Assembly (NCBI RefSeq): GCF_902459585.1
Contig: NZ_CABPSC010000001.1
Span: 434,001-498,000, forward strand
DNA from: Pandoraea nosoerga
GTDB lineage: Bacteria > Pseudomonadota > Gammaproteobacteria > Burkholderiales > Burkholderiaceae
DNA: 64,000 nucleotides
Direction of reading: 5' to 3'
Shown here: positions 45,536-54,266 of the stretch, in pieces
Position numbering within the stretch: position 1 is the first letter of the stretch
How the letters are laid out: every line of letters starts with the position of its first letter
Made by a program: the position numbers and the translations under genes
The notes under the pieces: model-generated
Seen by the model: the letters and a program-made list of their open reading frames with translations, nothing else
Told to the model about the DNA's origin: nothing
The model's database searches: none

Positions 45536-46354
45536 ATGCAAACCAATCCACTCGCGCTGTTCGGAGACCATCTGGCCCGCTTGCGTAAGTCGCGCGGCTG
45601 GTCGCAGGAGAAACTTGCGCTCGAGAGCGGCCTGGCACGCTCGTATGTCAGCGGCATCGAGCGGGGCCGACGCAACGTCGCGCTCGTCAACATCTGTGTC
45701 CTGGCCGACACGCTGGGCGTGCCGACATCCGAGATGCTGAGGTTCACCACGACGCCGCCGGGAGCGGAAGACGCCACACCGACCGCCGAGCGCACGCCGC
45801 TGCCGCAAATCAGCCGGTCGCTCTGTCGACTGGAGAGCCGCGATCAGGTCTGGCTCGCGGAAGTGATCCGAAGTCTGAGTTCCCGTCTGAGTCATTGCGC
45901 GCCGCCCCAGGACGACGCCGCCGCGCTGGCGGCTCCCCCGGCGTCCCCTGCCGCCCCCGATGAGGACGACAGCCACGATAACAACTCCCCGGATAACGAC
46001 AACCACGGCAGCGCCGATGGCGAAGACGCCAAAGTCTGCGCGCGCACCGACGCGGCGGCTGGCGCACACCCGCCGCTTGCCGCGGACCCGTCGCCCGAGG
46101 CCAGTGATCCGCCCCCGCAAGATACGGTCGATACGGGGTTCGAAGCCGGGCTCCCGATGCGTCGCGCCTACGCAAGCGCCGGGAGCGAGGGATATCGAGA
46201 CTGCGACTTGCAGGAAGCCGTTGTCCGCATGAGCCATCCACAGCGCGACGCCCCGCACGCAACTCGCGTTTCCTGCGCACAAGATATCCCTGTGCATCCC
46301 AGCATGCCGCGCCACGACGATTCACAACGTCCGCCCACAGGCGACGAAAACTGA
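45536..46354 (+). CDS. XRE family regulator with long acidic/proline-rich tail
   Basis: 272 aa. The helix-turn-helix is complete at about 9-63 (FGDHLARLRKSRGWSQEKLA, LESGLARSYVSGIERGRRN). A second conserved block, LESRDQVWLAEVIRSLSSRL at about 98-117, is shared with the smaller paralogue at 46930-47307. After it comes an odd 150-residue tail rich in Asp, Pro and Ala (DEDDSHDNNSPDNDNHG), likely disordered. ACGGAG precedes the ATG. It probably binds DNA as a dimer; targets are unknown. Confidence 0.8.
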   Translation: MQTNPLALFGDHLARLRKSRGWSQEKLALESGLARSYVSGIERGRRNVALVNICVLADTLGVPTSEMLRFTTTPPGAEDATPTAERTPLPQISRSLCRLESRDQVWLAEVIRSLSSRLSHCAPPQDDAAALAAPPASPAAPDEDDSHDNNSPDNDNHGSADGEDAKVCARTDAAAGAHPPLAADPSPEASDPPPQDTVDTGFEAGLPMRRAYASAGSEGYRDCDLQEAVVRMSHPQRDAPHATRVSCAQDIPVHPSMPRHDDSQRPPTGDEN

Positions 46355-46929
46355 GCGATAGCAGGGCAATCTGCGCTTAGGACATCGCGCAAAGTCCCCA
46401 CAGCCGGACGGGGGCGGAGCGCGATGCTTCGTCTAGTAGGAGTGAACGGCACACCCATCAAAATCCGGCAGGCGCGGAACGCGAGAAATTTGCATGATCG
46501 GGCGTCGCCGCGTCGCCCGAGACGCACACATTCCAATCGCGACGGGCCACCGCGGCGCGCCGGCGGCTCACACGGACCCGCGCCGGCCCGCCCCGGACGG
46601 CCTTCCCGACGTCAACATCGAGTGACATCCCAGCGCGGAACCCACCAGAATCGCGATTCCATTTCCTCCGACAAGTCCGGTGTCACACTGCGCGGCTCCG
46701 GTTGACGGAAGTGCGACAAAACGTATCACGTCACCGTCGTGGCGGTACGCATTTGGCGCAGTCATTTCTGCTGAGAGCTCGCATCTTTTGTGTCTTCTCC
46801 GAAAGTTCGCAAAAAATCCGCGTTGCAGACTCAGCAGTTCGTGCCTCGCGAACGGGGGACACCCGAGGCACCATTCCCAATGCCGGATTTTTGTTCCAAC
46901 CTTCTCGTCCCTAACAAGGAAAATTTCTT
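46355..46929 (+). other. Intergenic region between the two XRE genes
   Basis: No gene is supported in these 575 nt; the open frames have poor codon use and no ribosome sites. The last 200 nt are AT-richer (TCTTTTGTGTCTTCTCC, AAAAAATCCGCG) and probably hold the promoter of the second XRE gene. Confidence 0.4.
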
Positions 46930-47307
46930 ATGGACACCAACTTATTTCGATTCGGCAGGCATCTCGCCGGTTTGCGCAAGAAGTACAACTGGGCACAGGA
47001 CAAGCTGGCGCTCGAAAGCGGTCTGGCGCGCTCGTATCTGAGCGGTGTCGAGCGAGGCAAACGCAATATCTCGCTGCGCAACATCTGCATTCTGGCCGAC
47101 ACGCTCGGGCTGCCGCCGCATGAGTTGCTTGCCTTCGACTCGTCGAACGGCGTTGCGGCCGACACGGGCGCATCGACGCCCAGCGATCCGTACCCCTCGC
47201 TCAATCGGGCCATGCAGAAACTGTCCGAGCGGGACCAGGCGTGGATGGCCGATCTCGTGCGCACGCTGAGCCTGCGGCTGGGCCACGGGGCGTCGAAGGA
47301 CGAATGA
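46930..47307 (+). CDS. XRE family regulator, short paralogue
   Basis: 125 aa. Helix-turn-helix at about 8-62 (FGRHLAGLRKKYNWAQDKLA, LESGLARSYLSGVERGKRN) and the C-terminal block LSERDQAWMADLVRTLSLRL at about 97-116. It is alike along its whole length to the first 120 residues of the XRE protein at 45536, so the two arose by duplication or are allied regulators. AAGGA lies 9-10 nt before the ATG. Targets unknown. Confidence 0.83.
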   Translation: MDTNLFRFGRHLAGLRKKYNWAQDKLALESGLARSYLSGVERGKRNISLRNICILADTLGLPPHELLAFDSSNGVAADTGASTPSDPYPSLNRAMQKLSERDQAWMADLVRTLSLRLGHGASKDE

Positions 47308-47350
47308 GTGCGCGCGCTCGACCCCGGCCCAGGTCATCGGGCAGACGGGG

Positions 47351-47384
47351 TGCGATGGGCTCCGATGGGGCGCGATGGGGTGCG
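47351..47384 (+). repeat. 10-bp tandem repeat between convergent genes
   Basis: TGCGATGGGC, TCCGATGGGG, CGCGATGGGG and TGCG follow in exact 10-bp phase between the stops of the XRE gene and the hydrolase gene. Confidence 0.7.
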
Positions 47385-47399
47385 GCGCGTGAGCGGGGC

Positions 47400-48236
47400 T
47401 CAGTCGTTGCCAAGAAAGGCGTCCACCGCGCGGTGGAACGCGATCGGATTGGCGAGGTTCATGCCATGCGAGGCGTCCTGAATCACCATCCGGCGCGCTT
47501 CGGGCATGGCGTGCGCCAGCGCGTTGATCACGTCGGGGTACGGCGCCGGGCTCTCCGCCCCGCCCATCAGGAGTACCGGCGCGTGCAGCGCGCCGAGGGC
47601 GTCGATCGGCAACGGTGCACGGGGTTCGGCGACCTGACCGATGAGCGTGCGCGCGTTGTCGCGCACCATCTGCTTGAACCACGGCACCATGCGACGCCAC
47701 GTGTCCGGCCCGCTCACCGTGTCGATGAACAGCGCGAGCCCGCCATCGATGTCGCCCGCTTCGATCTGCGCGAGCGCCCGCTCGCGGAAGTTGCCGCGTT
47801 CGCTGTCGAGCGGCACCTGCACGGGGCCGCCGCTGATTTCCACGCCCGGGTCGGCCAGAATCAATGAACGCACGGTGTCCGGCGCGAGCAACGCCGTGCG
47901 CAGCGCGACATAGCCGCCGCGCGAATGGCCGAGTACGTGAACGGGCCCCACGCCGAGTGCCGCGATGAACGCCGCGAGATCTTCGGCGTGCTGCTCGCCG
48001 GAAAACGTGCCGTCCCGGCCGTCCCACGCTTCGGGCCAGTAGTGGCGAAGGCTCACGGCAATGACACGCCGATGCTGCCCCAGCGGCGCCATGTTCGGTT
48101 TGAAATATCGAAAATCGCACAGCGAACCGTGCACCAGTACGAGCGGGGCGCCGGTGGCGCCGGCGGGTGCTGGCGTTTCGACGTAGGCCATCGGGTAGCC
48201 GTTGACGGCTATCGTTTGCGGCGCGGGAACCGGCAT
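47400..48236 (-). CDS. Alpha/beta hydrolase
   Basis: 278 aa. LVLVHGSLCDFRYFKPNM is the oxyanion-hole region, LGHSRGGYVAL the nucleophile elbow with its serine, and DASHGMNL carries the likely catalytic His. This is a general esterase/haloperoxidase-like hydrolase; substrate unknown. The start at 48236 (MPVPAPQTIAVNGYPMAYVE) fits the family; the in-frame extension up to 48464 is Arg-rich. It is divergent from yaeQ. Confidence 0.85.
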   Translation of the reverse strand: MPVPAPQTIAVNGYPMAYVETPAPAGATGAPLVLVHGSLCDFRYFKPNMAPLGQHRRVIAVSLRHYWPEAWDGRDGTFSGEQHAEDLAAFIAALGVGPVHVLGHSRGGYVALRTALLAPDTVRSLILADPGVEISGGPVQVPLDSERGNFRERALAQIEAGDIDGGLALFIDTVSGPDTWRRMVPWFKQMVRDNARTLIGQVAEPRAPLPIDALGALHAPVLLMGGAESPAPYPDVINALAHAMPEARRMVIQDASHGMNLANPIAFHRAVDAFLGND

Positions 48237-48444
48237 GGGAACACATCGGGGGGAACGGGGTCGCCAGTATACCGAGCTTGCGGTCCCCTTGCCGCGGCGG
48301 GGCCGCCGTGGGCGGTGTTCCGGCACGGCTATGCGCCGCGTTTTGCCATCACCGGCGCGCAGTACACTTCCCGCGATCGGGCGGAGTCCACGATGGGGCA
48401 CTGGTGTATGCTTGCGGCTTTCCTCAACCCTGCGGTTTCCCGGT

Positions 48445-48996
48445 ATGGCACTGAAAGCCACCATCTACAAGGCCGAGGTGCAGATCACCGACCTCGATCG
48501 CCACTACTACGCGTCTCATGGCCTGACCATTGCGCGTCATCCGTCGGAGACCGACGAGCGCATGATGGTGCGCGTGCTGGCGTTCATGCTTTATGCCGGC
48601 GAGCGACTCTCGTTCGGCAAGGGGCTCTCCACGGCCGATGAACCCGACCTGTGGGAGCACGACTTCGGCAACGACATCGTGCGCTGGATCGACGTCGGAC
48701 AGCCCGACGCGCGGCGCCTCGTCAAGGCGGCGGGCCGCGCCGAGCATGTCGATGTGCTGGCATATGGCGGCAAGCCCGCCGCGATTTGGTGGCAGACCAC
48801 CGAACCCCAGGTCACGCGGCTGAAGAACCTGACCGTGCGCATGCTCGACGACGCTTCGGCCGAAGCGCTTACCGCGTTGGCTTCGCGCTCGATGCGCCTG
48901 CAGTGCACGATTCAGGACGGGGAAGTCTGGGTGGCCGACGACAGCCATAACTTCGCCGTGGGCCTCACCACGCTGCGGACGGCGGCCAACGACTGA
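48445..48996 (+). CDS. YaeQ family protein
   Basis: 183 aa, full length. The whole sequence fits YaeQ, a PD-(D/E)XK nuclease-fold family: KATIYKAEVQITDLDRHYY at the start, ERMMVRVLAFMLYAGERLSF, then GKGLSTADEPDLWEHD and WIDVGQPDARRL. The biological role is unsettled; links to transcript elongation control have been proposed from genetic complementation of RfaH loss in enteric bacteria. It lies between a divergent hydrolase and a repeat-bearing spacer. Confidence 0.9.
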   Translation: MALKATIYKAEVQITDLDRHYYASHGLTIARHPSETDERMMVRVLAFMLYAGERLSFGKGLSTADEPDLWEHDFGNDIVRWIDVGQPDARRLVKAAGRAEHVDVLAYGGKPAAIWWQTTEPQVTRLKNLTVRMLDDASAEALTALASRSMRLQCTIQDGEVWVADDSHNFAVGLTTLRTAAND

Positions 48997-49000
48997 CGGC

Positions 49001-49074
49001 GCTATCTGCGCTATCTGCACTATCCCCGCTCTCTCCCGACGCTATCCTCACCCTATCCTCACACTATCCTCGCC
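49001..49074 (+). repeat. Degenerate 9-11 bp tandem repeat after yaeQ
   Basis: GCTATCTGC twice, then ACTATCCCC, then three units of the type GCTATCCTCAC up to 49074. It starts 4 nt after the yaeQ stop codon. No hairpin or T-run. Confidence 0.75.
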
Positions 49075-49184
49075 ATCGCCGCCAGCGTCCCCCTCCCGCG
49101 TTGGGGCCGACGCGCCCCCTCGAGGCGCCCCCAGGTCCGTCAGGGCCCCGCCCGATACGCGCCAGGGCACAAGCTGCGTTACAC

Positions 49185-49200
49185 TTGACGTTAACGTAAA
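49185..49200 (+). promoter_or_regulatory. Proposed LiuR operator, site 3
   Basis: TTGACGTTAACGTAAA is palindromic except for one base pair and is nearly the same as the sites at 20985 and 21803. It precedes the operon with HMG-CoA lyase. The 282 nt from here to ghrA hold no gene; a possible -10 TACACT (49180-49185) overlaps the box. Confidence 0.65.
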
Positions 49201-49482
49201 TCGAGTCGACGCGGCCTCGCCGGAGCCGATCGGACCACGGCGCGGGACGCGCCGGGACAGTCGGCCGCTGGCCGAACGACCGCCACGGCGGCTCGGTGGT
49301 TTTTTGCATCGAACAGCGAGCAGCGTTCGCACGGCTGCGGCCGGCCAAGCGCCGCCCGGCCGCCCGGCCGCCTGCGCTCCCCCGCGCCCCACGCCGCACC
49401 GGCCAGCGCGAGCCGGCAACGCCGTCGGGCATGGATTTGCATCGCCCCATACGTATTCGCGCCCACTGCACCCGCCGCATTC

Positions 49483-50427
49483 ATGGACATCCTGATCTTT
49501 TCCCCGGACGGCAAGACCGCCGCCTACGAAACCGGCCTCGCCGAGCATCTGCCGCACGCCCGCATTCGCGGCTGGCAGCCCGGCGACAGCGCCGCCGCCG
49601 ATTACCTGGTGCTCTGGAAGCCGAACGCCGAGGTGCTGCGGCCGCGCGAGCGTCTGAAGGCGATCTTCAACCTGGGCGCCGGCGTGGACGGCGTGCTCGG
49701 CACGCAGGGCGAGGGCGCGCAGCGCCTGCCGGCCGGCGTGCCGCTCGTGCGTCTGGAGGACGCCGGCATGGCCGACCAGATGGCGCAATACGTGAGCGCC
49801 GCCGCGCTGCGTTACTTTCGCCGGCTGGACGAATTCGACGCACAGCAGTCGCAGGCCCAATGGAAATTCCTCAAGCCGAACCGGCTGTCGGACTTTTCTG
49901 TGGCCGTGCTGGGCTACGGCACGCTGGGCTCGCACGTCGCACGCGCGCTCAAATCGTTCGGATTTCCGGTGCGCGCCTGGAGCCGCAGCGAACGCCGCGA
50001 TGACAGCGGCATCGCGCTGCATCACGGCGATGCGGGCTTCGAGGCCTGTGTGTCCGGCGCACGCATTCTCGTCAACCTGCTGCCACTCACGCCGCACACG
50101 CTCGACGTGCTCAACGCCCGCCTGTTCGCGAAGCTCGCGCCCGGCGCCTTCCTGATCAACGTGGCGCGCGGCGCGCATCTCGTGGAAGAGGATCTGCTCG
50201 CCGCGTTGCAAAGCGGCCAGATCGCCGGCGCCACGCTCGACGTGTTCCGCACCGAGCCCCTGCCGGCCGGGCACCCGTTCTGGCGCACGCCTGGCATTAC
50301 GGTCACGCCGCACATTTCGGCCCTGACGCTGCGCGACGAAACCGTCGCGCAGATTGCGGGCAAGATCGCCGCCCTCGAGCGCGGCGAAACCATTACGGGC
50401 GTCGTCGATCTGGCGCGCGGCTACTGA
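49483..50427 (+). CDS. ghrA: Glyoxylate/hydroxypyruvate reductase A-type D-2-hydroxyacid dehydrogenase
   Basis: 314 aa, full length for the GhrA group. The Rossmann motif is VLGYGTLGSHVARAL, the catalytic Arg lies in VNVARGAHLVEEDLL, Glu in DVFRTEPLPAGHPFW, and His in VTPHISALT. It reduces glyoxylate or hydroxypyruvate with NADPH. No ribosome site precedes ATG 49483. The HMG-CoA lyase gene follows after 47 nt, so the two are likely one transcript. Reduction of glyoxylate fits with AceK and the glyoxylate shunt, an inference. Confidence 0.88.
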   Translation: MDILIFSPDGKTAAYETGLAEHLPHARIRGWQPGDSAAADYLVLWKPNAEVLRPRERLKAIFNLGAGVDGVLGTQGEGAQRLPAGVPLVRLEDAGMADQMAQYVSAAALRYFRRLDEFDAQQSQAQWKFLKPNRLSDFSVAVLGYGTLGSHVARALKSFGFPVRAWSRSERRDDSGIALHHGDAGFEACVSGARILVNLLPLTPHTLDVLNARLFAKLAPGAFLINVARGAHLVEEDLLAALQSGQIAGATLDVFRTEPLPAGHPFWRTPGITVTPHISALTLRDETVAQIAGKIAALERGETITGVVDLARGY

Positions 50428-50474
50428 GCCGCCACGCACCGCACGCAGCCCCGAAACACACCGAGGAGACCTCC

Positions 50475-51410
50475 ATGTCCATTACCCCGACGTCGCTGCC
50501 CAAGCGCGTGAAAGTCGTCGAAGTCGGCCCGCGCGACGGCCTGCAGAACGAAAAGCAGATGGTGCCCGCCGACATCAAGATCGCGCTGGTCGACCGACTC
50601 ACGGCGGCTGGCTTCGCCAATATCGAGACGACCTCGTTCGTGTCGCCGAAATGGGTGCCGCAAATGGCCGACGGCGCCGAGGTGATGGCGCGCATCGAGC
50701 GCCGCCCCGGCACCATCTATTCGGTGCTCACGCCCAACATGCGCGGCTTCGAAGGGGCTCTCGCGGCCCGGGCCGACGAGGTCGTGATCTTCGGCGCGGC
50801 AAGCGAAGCCTTCTCGCAACGCAACATCAATTGCTCGATCGAAGAGAGCATTGCGCGCTTCGAGCCGGTCGCGCGGGCCGCGAAGGACGCCGGCCTGCGT
50901 CTGCGCGGCAGCATCTCGTGTGCGCTCGGCTGCCCGTATCAGGGTGAAGTGCCCGTGGCCAGCGTGGTCGACGTCGTGCAACGGCTCGCCGCGCTCGGCT
51001 GCGACGAGATCGACATTGCCGACACCATCGGCGTGGGCACGCCCGCGCGCACGCGCGAAGTGATGGAAGCCTGCGCCAAAGTGTTCCCGATCGAGCGCCT
51101 GTCCGGCCACTTCCACGACACCTATGGTCAGGCGACGGCGAATATCTACGCCGCGCTGCTCTCCGGCATCTCGATCTTCCACTCGTCCGTTGCCGGCCTC
51201 GGCGGCTGCCCCTACGCGAAAGGCGCGACCGGCAACGTGGCCACCGAAGACGTGCTCTACCTGCTGCAAGGTCTTGGCATCGAGACCGGCATCGATCTCG
51301 ACGCCGTCGTGCGCACGGGCGACTTCATCTCGCAGGCCATCGGCCGCCAGAACGCTTCGCGCGTGGGCCGCGCCATGCTGGCGAAGCTGCGGGACGGCGC
51401 CACCGCCTGA
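50475..51410 (+). CDS. mvaB: Hydroxymethylglutaryl-CoA lyase
   Basis: 311 aa. It splits HMG-CoA into acetyl-CoA and acetoacetate, the final step of leucine breakdown (also called LiuE). VVEVGPRDGLQNEKQ is the metal/substrate motif with the catalytic Arg; SGHFHDTYGQA has metal-binding histidines; and GLGGCPYAKGATGN carries the catalytic Cys loop. GGAGA precedes the ATG. The gene is 11 kb away from liuD but is preceded, through ghrA, by a box like those at the liu cluster. Confidence 0.95.
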   Translation: MSITPTSLPKRVKVVEVGPRDGLQNEKQMVPADIKIALVDRLTAAGFANIETTSFVSPKWVPQMADGAEVMARIERRPGTIYSVLTPNMRGFEGALAARADEVVIFGAASEAFSQRNINCSIEESIARFEPVARAAKDAGLRLRGSISCALGCPYQGEVPVASVVDVVQRLAALGCDEIDIADTIGVGTPARTREVMEACAKVFPIERLSGHFHDTYGQATANIYAALLSGISIFHSSVAGLGGCPYAKGATGNVATEDVLYLLQGLGIETGIDLDAVVRTGDFISQAIGRQNASRVGRAMLAKLRDGATA

Positions 51411-51461
51411 CATCCTCCGCACGTCCACACGTCCCGATGAACCGACACGCCTGACCCTACC

Positions 51462-51980
51462 ATGAGCCAGACACCGCACATAACCGCGACTGCCAGCGAA
51501 CAGGATCTCCCCAAAGGGGCCCGCCACGTCGCCCGTCTTCTGGCGGGCATGGGACACGACCAGCCCATCGTGCTGCTGCCCGCCACCGGCAAGACCTCGG
51601 CGGAAGCGGCGGCCGGCCTCGGCTGCGAAGTCGCGCAGATCGCCAAGTCGATCATTTTCCGTCGCGCGTCCGACGACACGCCGGTGCTCGTGATCGCCAG
51701 CGGCGCCAATCGCGTCGACGAGAAGAAAGTCGCCGCGCAAGTCGGCGAACTGGCACGCGCCGACGCCCGCTTCGTCAAGGAAAAGACCGGCTACTCCATA
51801 GGTGGTGTGAGCCCGATCGGGCACGTCGTCTCGCCGGTCACGCTGATCGACGAGGACCTGCTCAAGCTCACGAGCCTGTGGGCCGCGGCGGGCCACCCGC
51901 ACGCGGTGTTCAACCTCACGCCGCAGCAACTCGTGGCGATGACGGGCGCGCCCGTGGTCGACGTTGCATTGCGCGACTGA
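51462..51980 (+). CDS. YbaK/EbsC-type aminoacyl-tRNA deacylase
   Basis: 172 aa. GCEVAQIAKSIIFR with the conserved Lys and GGVSPIGHV are the YbaK/ProX signature; VLVIASGANRVDEKKV lies between. Such proteins hydrolyse mischarged tRNA in trans, for example Cys-tRNA-Pro. The YbaK/EbsC type is likelier than the bacterial ProX/YeaK type, but specificity is not proved. It is 51 nt after mvaB in the same direction. Confidence 0.88.
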   Translation: MSQTPHITATASEQDLPKGARHVARLLAGMGHDQPIVLLPATGKTSAEAAAGLGCEVAQIAKSIIFRRASDDTPVLVIASGANRVDEKKVAAQVGELARADARFVKEKTGYSIGGVSPIGHVVSPVTLIDEDLLKLTSLWAAAGHPHAVFNLTPQQLVAMTGAPVVDVALRD

Positions 51981-52020
51981 GGCAGCCTCTCGCCAGAAGC
52001 ACGACACAAGGAGACAAGCC

Positions 52021-52458
52021 ATGCCGAGTCCCGAACTGGTCCCGGGCCTGACCTTCGAGTGGACCTACCGCGTGCCGCGAAAGGCCGTGGTGCCCGAGCT
52101 CTACGACGACGTGGAACTGTGCCGAGACATGCCGGCCGTGCTGGCGACGGGCTATCTCGCGGGCATTCTCGAGTGTGCGTGCCTGCAGGCGATCCGCCCG
52201 TACCTCGACTGGCCGCGCGAGCAGTCGCTCGGCACGCTCGTGTCGTTCTCGCATCTGGCCGCGACGCCGGCCGGCGATACGCTGCGCATTCGCGGCAAGC
52301 TGGTCGACATCGCCGGCCGCACGCTGCGCTTCGAAGTCGAGGCCTGGGACGGCCAGGACAAGGTGAGCGCCGGCACGCACGAGCGCGTCATCGTCGATCA
52401 GGCGCGCTTTCACGCCCGGCTGCGCGAGAAGGCCGACAGGCTCGGCCTGGCCGTGTAA
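52021..52458 (+). CDS. Hotdog-fold thioesterase
   Basis: 145 aa. LVPGLTFEWTYRVPRKAVVPELY at the start and SLGTLVSFSHLAATPAGDTL are typical of the fluoroacetyl-CoA-type thioesterase group, with HERVIVDQARFHARL at the end. It probably cleaves short acyl-CoA esters. AAGGAGAC lies before ATG 52021. Together with HMG-CoA lyase and the MaoC-type protein it marks this operon as acyl-CoA metabolism. Confidence 0.83.
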   Translation: MPSPELVPGLTFEWTYRVPRKAVVPELYDDVELCRDMPAVLATGYLAGILECACLQAIRPYLDWPREQSLGTLVSFSHLAATPAGDTLRIRGKLVDIAGRTLRFEVEAWDGQDKVSAGTHERVIVDQARFHARLREKADRLGLAV

Positions 52459-52466
52459 GGCTCGCC

Positions 52467-52745
52467 ATGACCTCGCCGAGCCCCCCTTGCGCGCGCGCCG
52501 CCTCGCCCGTGCCCTCGCCGTGCATCAACGTCTGCCGCATGAACCCCGGCACGGGCTGGTGCTCCGGCTGCTGGCGCACGCTCGCCGAGATCGCCGCCTG
52601 GTCGGCGATGTCCGACGACGACAAGCGCCGCGTCTGGTCGCTGCTCCCCGGGCGACGCGAGGCCAACGCCGAGCCGCCGGCGACGCATCGCCGCGTGCGG
52701 GCGGACGACGCCGGCGCGGACGACGCGGGCGCCAACGGCCCCTGA
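52467..52745 (+). CDS. DUF1289 domain protein
   Basis: 92 aa. PCINVCRMNPGTGWCSGCWR (Cys in CxxxC and CxxC spacing) followed by EIAAWSAMSDDDKRRVW is the DUF1289 signature; the four cysteines may hold a metal or Fe-S site. Function unknown, often beside acyl-CoA or thioesterase genes. It starts 8 nt after the thioesterase stop, with no clear own ribosome site, so it is translationally linked. The C-terminus is a short Asp/Ala repeat (DDAGADDAGA). Confidence 0.85.
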   Translation: MTSPSPPCARAASPVPSPCINVCRMNPGTGWCSGCWRTLAEIAAWSAMSDDDKRRVWSLLPGRREANAEPPATHRRVRADDAGADDAGANGP

Positions 52746-52824
52746 GGCCCCTGAGCACGCCGCGCGCAGATGCCGCCGGCTTGCGCGCACCTTTGCAACC
52801 CTCAACGCGTATTCGCAAAGCCCT

Positions 52825-53256
52825 ATGGGAAAAATCGTTGCCGTCGGCGAAACGTTCTGCGCCACGCACCACTTCTCGCCAGCGTCGATCCGCGAGTTCT
52901 CCACGCTCGCGCATGACTTCAACCCGCTGCATCTCGACGCCGAATACGCCGCCGCGGACCCGCGCTTCGGCGGCCTGATCTCGTCGGGCACGCAGCAGAT
53001 GTCGTATCTCGCGGCGCTGCTCGCCACGCATTACTCGAAGACGGCGCAGCCGCTCGGCCTCGAATTCGACATGAAGCTGCGGCGCGCCGTGCGTGCCGGC
53101 GACGACGTCACCGTGCGCTGGACCGTCACCGAGAGCGTGTGGAAGGAGAAGCTCGCGGGCGACATCGTTTCGCTCGAGGGCGACGCGACGAACCAGCGCG
53201 GCGAGACGGTGATCGTCGCCACGGCCAAGATCCTCGTGTGCCCCAAGCCGGCCTGA
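52825..53256 (+). CDS. MaoC-like (R)-hydratase family protein
   Basis: 143 aa hotdog fold. The hydratase motif is visible as DFNPLHLDAEYAA (catalytic Asp and His), then GGLISSGTQQMSYLA. Members hydrate trans-2-enoyl-CoA to the R-hydroxyacyl-CoA, or act as dehydratases. It follows the DUF1289 gene by 79 nt and precedes the MBL gene by 37 nt in one run. Confidence 0.87.
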   Translation: MGKIVAVGETFCATHHFSPASIREFSTLAHDFNPLHLDAEYAAADPRFGGLISSGTQQMSYLAALLATHYSKTAQPLGLEFDMKLRRAVRAGDDVTVRWTVTESVWKEKLAGDIVSLEGDATNQRGETVIVATAKILVCPKPA

Positions 53257-53293
53257 CCGGCCTGCCGCACGCGTTACTTCACGGAATACGCCC

Positions 53294-54217
53294 ATGACCT
53301 CGCCTGCTCTGCCCGACGGGCTGCGCGTGTTCGAGCGCGGCTGGCTTTCATCGAACAACGTACTGTTTCTCGGCGATGAGCCGGCGCTCGTCGACAGCGG
53401 CTACGTCTCGCATTCGGAACAGACGCTCGCGCTCGTCGCACATGCCTTGCCGCACGGCCAGCCGCTCGCGCGGCTGATCAACACCCATCTGCACTCCGAT
53501 CATTGCGGCGGCAACGCCGCCCTGCAAGCCCGCTACGGATGCCGTACCTGGGTGCCCGCCGCCGAGGCGGAATCGGTCCGCCACTGGGACGCACAGCGCC
53601 TGTCGTTCGACGCCACCGGCCAGCAATGCGCGCGCTTCACGTTCGACGAAACGCTCTCGCCCGGCGACACCATGACGCTTGGCGAGCACGAGTGGCTGGT
53701 GCTTGGTGCGCCGGGCCACGACCCGCACGCGCTCATGCTCTACAACGCCGCCGACGGCATTCTGATTTCGGGCGACGCCCTGTGGGAGCGCGGCTTCGGC
53801 GTGATCTTCCCTGAACTCGACGGCGAGTCGGGCTTCGCCGAACAGGCCGCGGTGCTCGATCTCATCGAGCAGCTCGACGTCGCGCAGGTCATTCCCGGCC
53901 ACGGCCAGCCGTTCGGCGACATCGACGGCGCGCTCGCCGCCGCGCGCAGCCGCCTCGACTATCTGCGCGGCGACCCGGCGCGCAATGCGCGCAACGCGCT
54001 CAAGGTACTGATCGTGTTCCGTCTGATGGCCGAAGGCGACATGCCGCGCGCGACGCTCAAAGCGACGCTCGACACCGCGCGCGCGTGGCGTGGCGCAGCG
54101 GCAATGCTCGCGCCGCCCTCGGCGTGGCCGCGGCTGCTCGACACGCTCGTCGACGAACTGGCAAGGGCCGGTGCGCTGCGCGTCGATGCCGACGCGGGCA
54201 TGTTGCATGCCGTATGA
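53294..54217 (+). CDS. MBL-fold metallo-hydrolase
   Basis: 307 aa. Zinc motif NTHLHSDHCGGN, then GAPGHDPHALM, SGDALWERGFG and VIPGHGQPF for the remaining ligands. C-terminal 80 residues are helical. Likely a thioesterase- or glyoxalase II-like hydrolase acting on a CoA or glutathione ester; the operon context suits an acyl thioester. Unlike the MBL gene at 19815, it is much shorter in the loop after the HxHxDH motif. Confidence 0.86.
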   Translation: MTSPALPDGLRVFERGWLSSNNVLFLGDEPALVDSGYVSHSEQTLALVAHALPHGQPLARLINTHLHSDHCGGNAALQARYGCRTWVPAAEAESVRHWDAQRLSFDATGQQCARFTFDETLSPGDTMTLGEHEWLVLGAPGHDPHALMLYNAADGILISGDALWERGFGVIFPELDGESGFAEQAAVLDLIEQLDVAQVIPGHGQPFGDIDGALAAARSRLDYLRGDPARNARNALKVLIVFRLMAEGDMPRATLKATLDTARAWRGAAAMLAPPSAWPRLLDTLVDELARAGALRVDADAGMLHAV

Positions 54218-54234
54218 GGCGCGCCCCAAAAAAC

Positions 54235-54266
54235 AACGCCGCTTGCCGGTAAGGGCAGGCGGCGTT
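54235..54266 (+). terminator. Terminator-like hairpin after the MBL gene
   Basis: AACGCCGCTTGCC pairs with GGCAGGCGGCGTT (one mismatch, 6-nt loop), 17 nt after the MBL stop. The T-run is short, so it is a weaker call than the other terminators. Confidence 0.6.
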
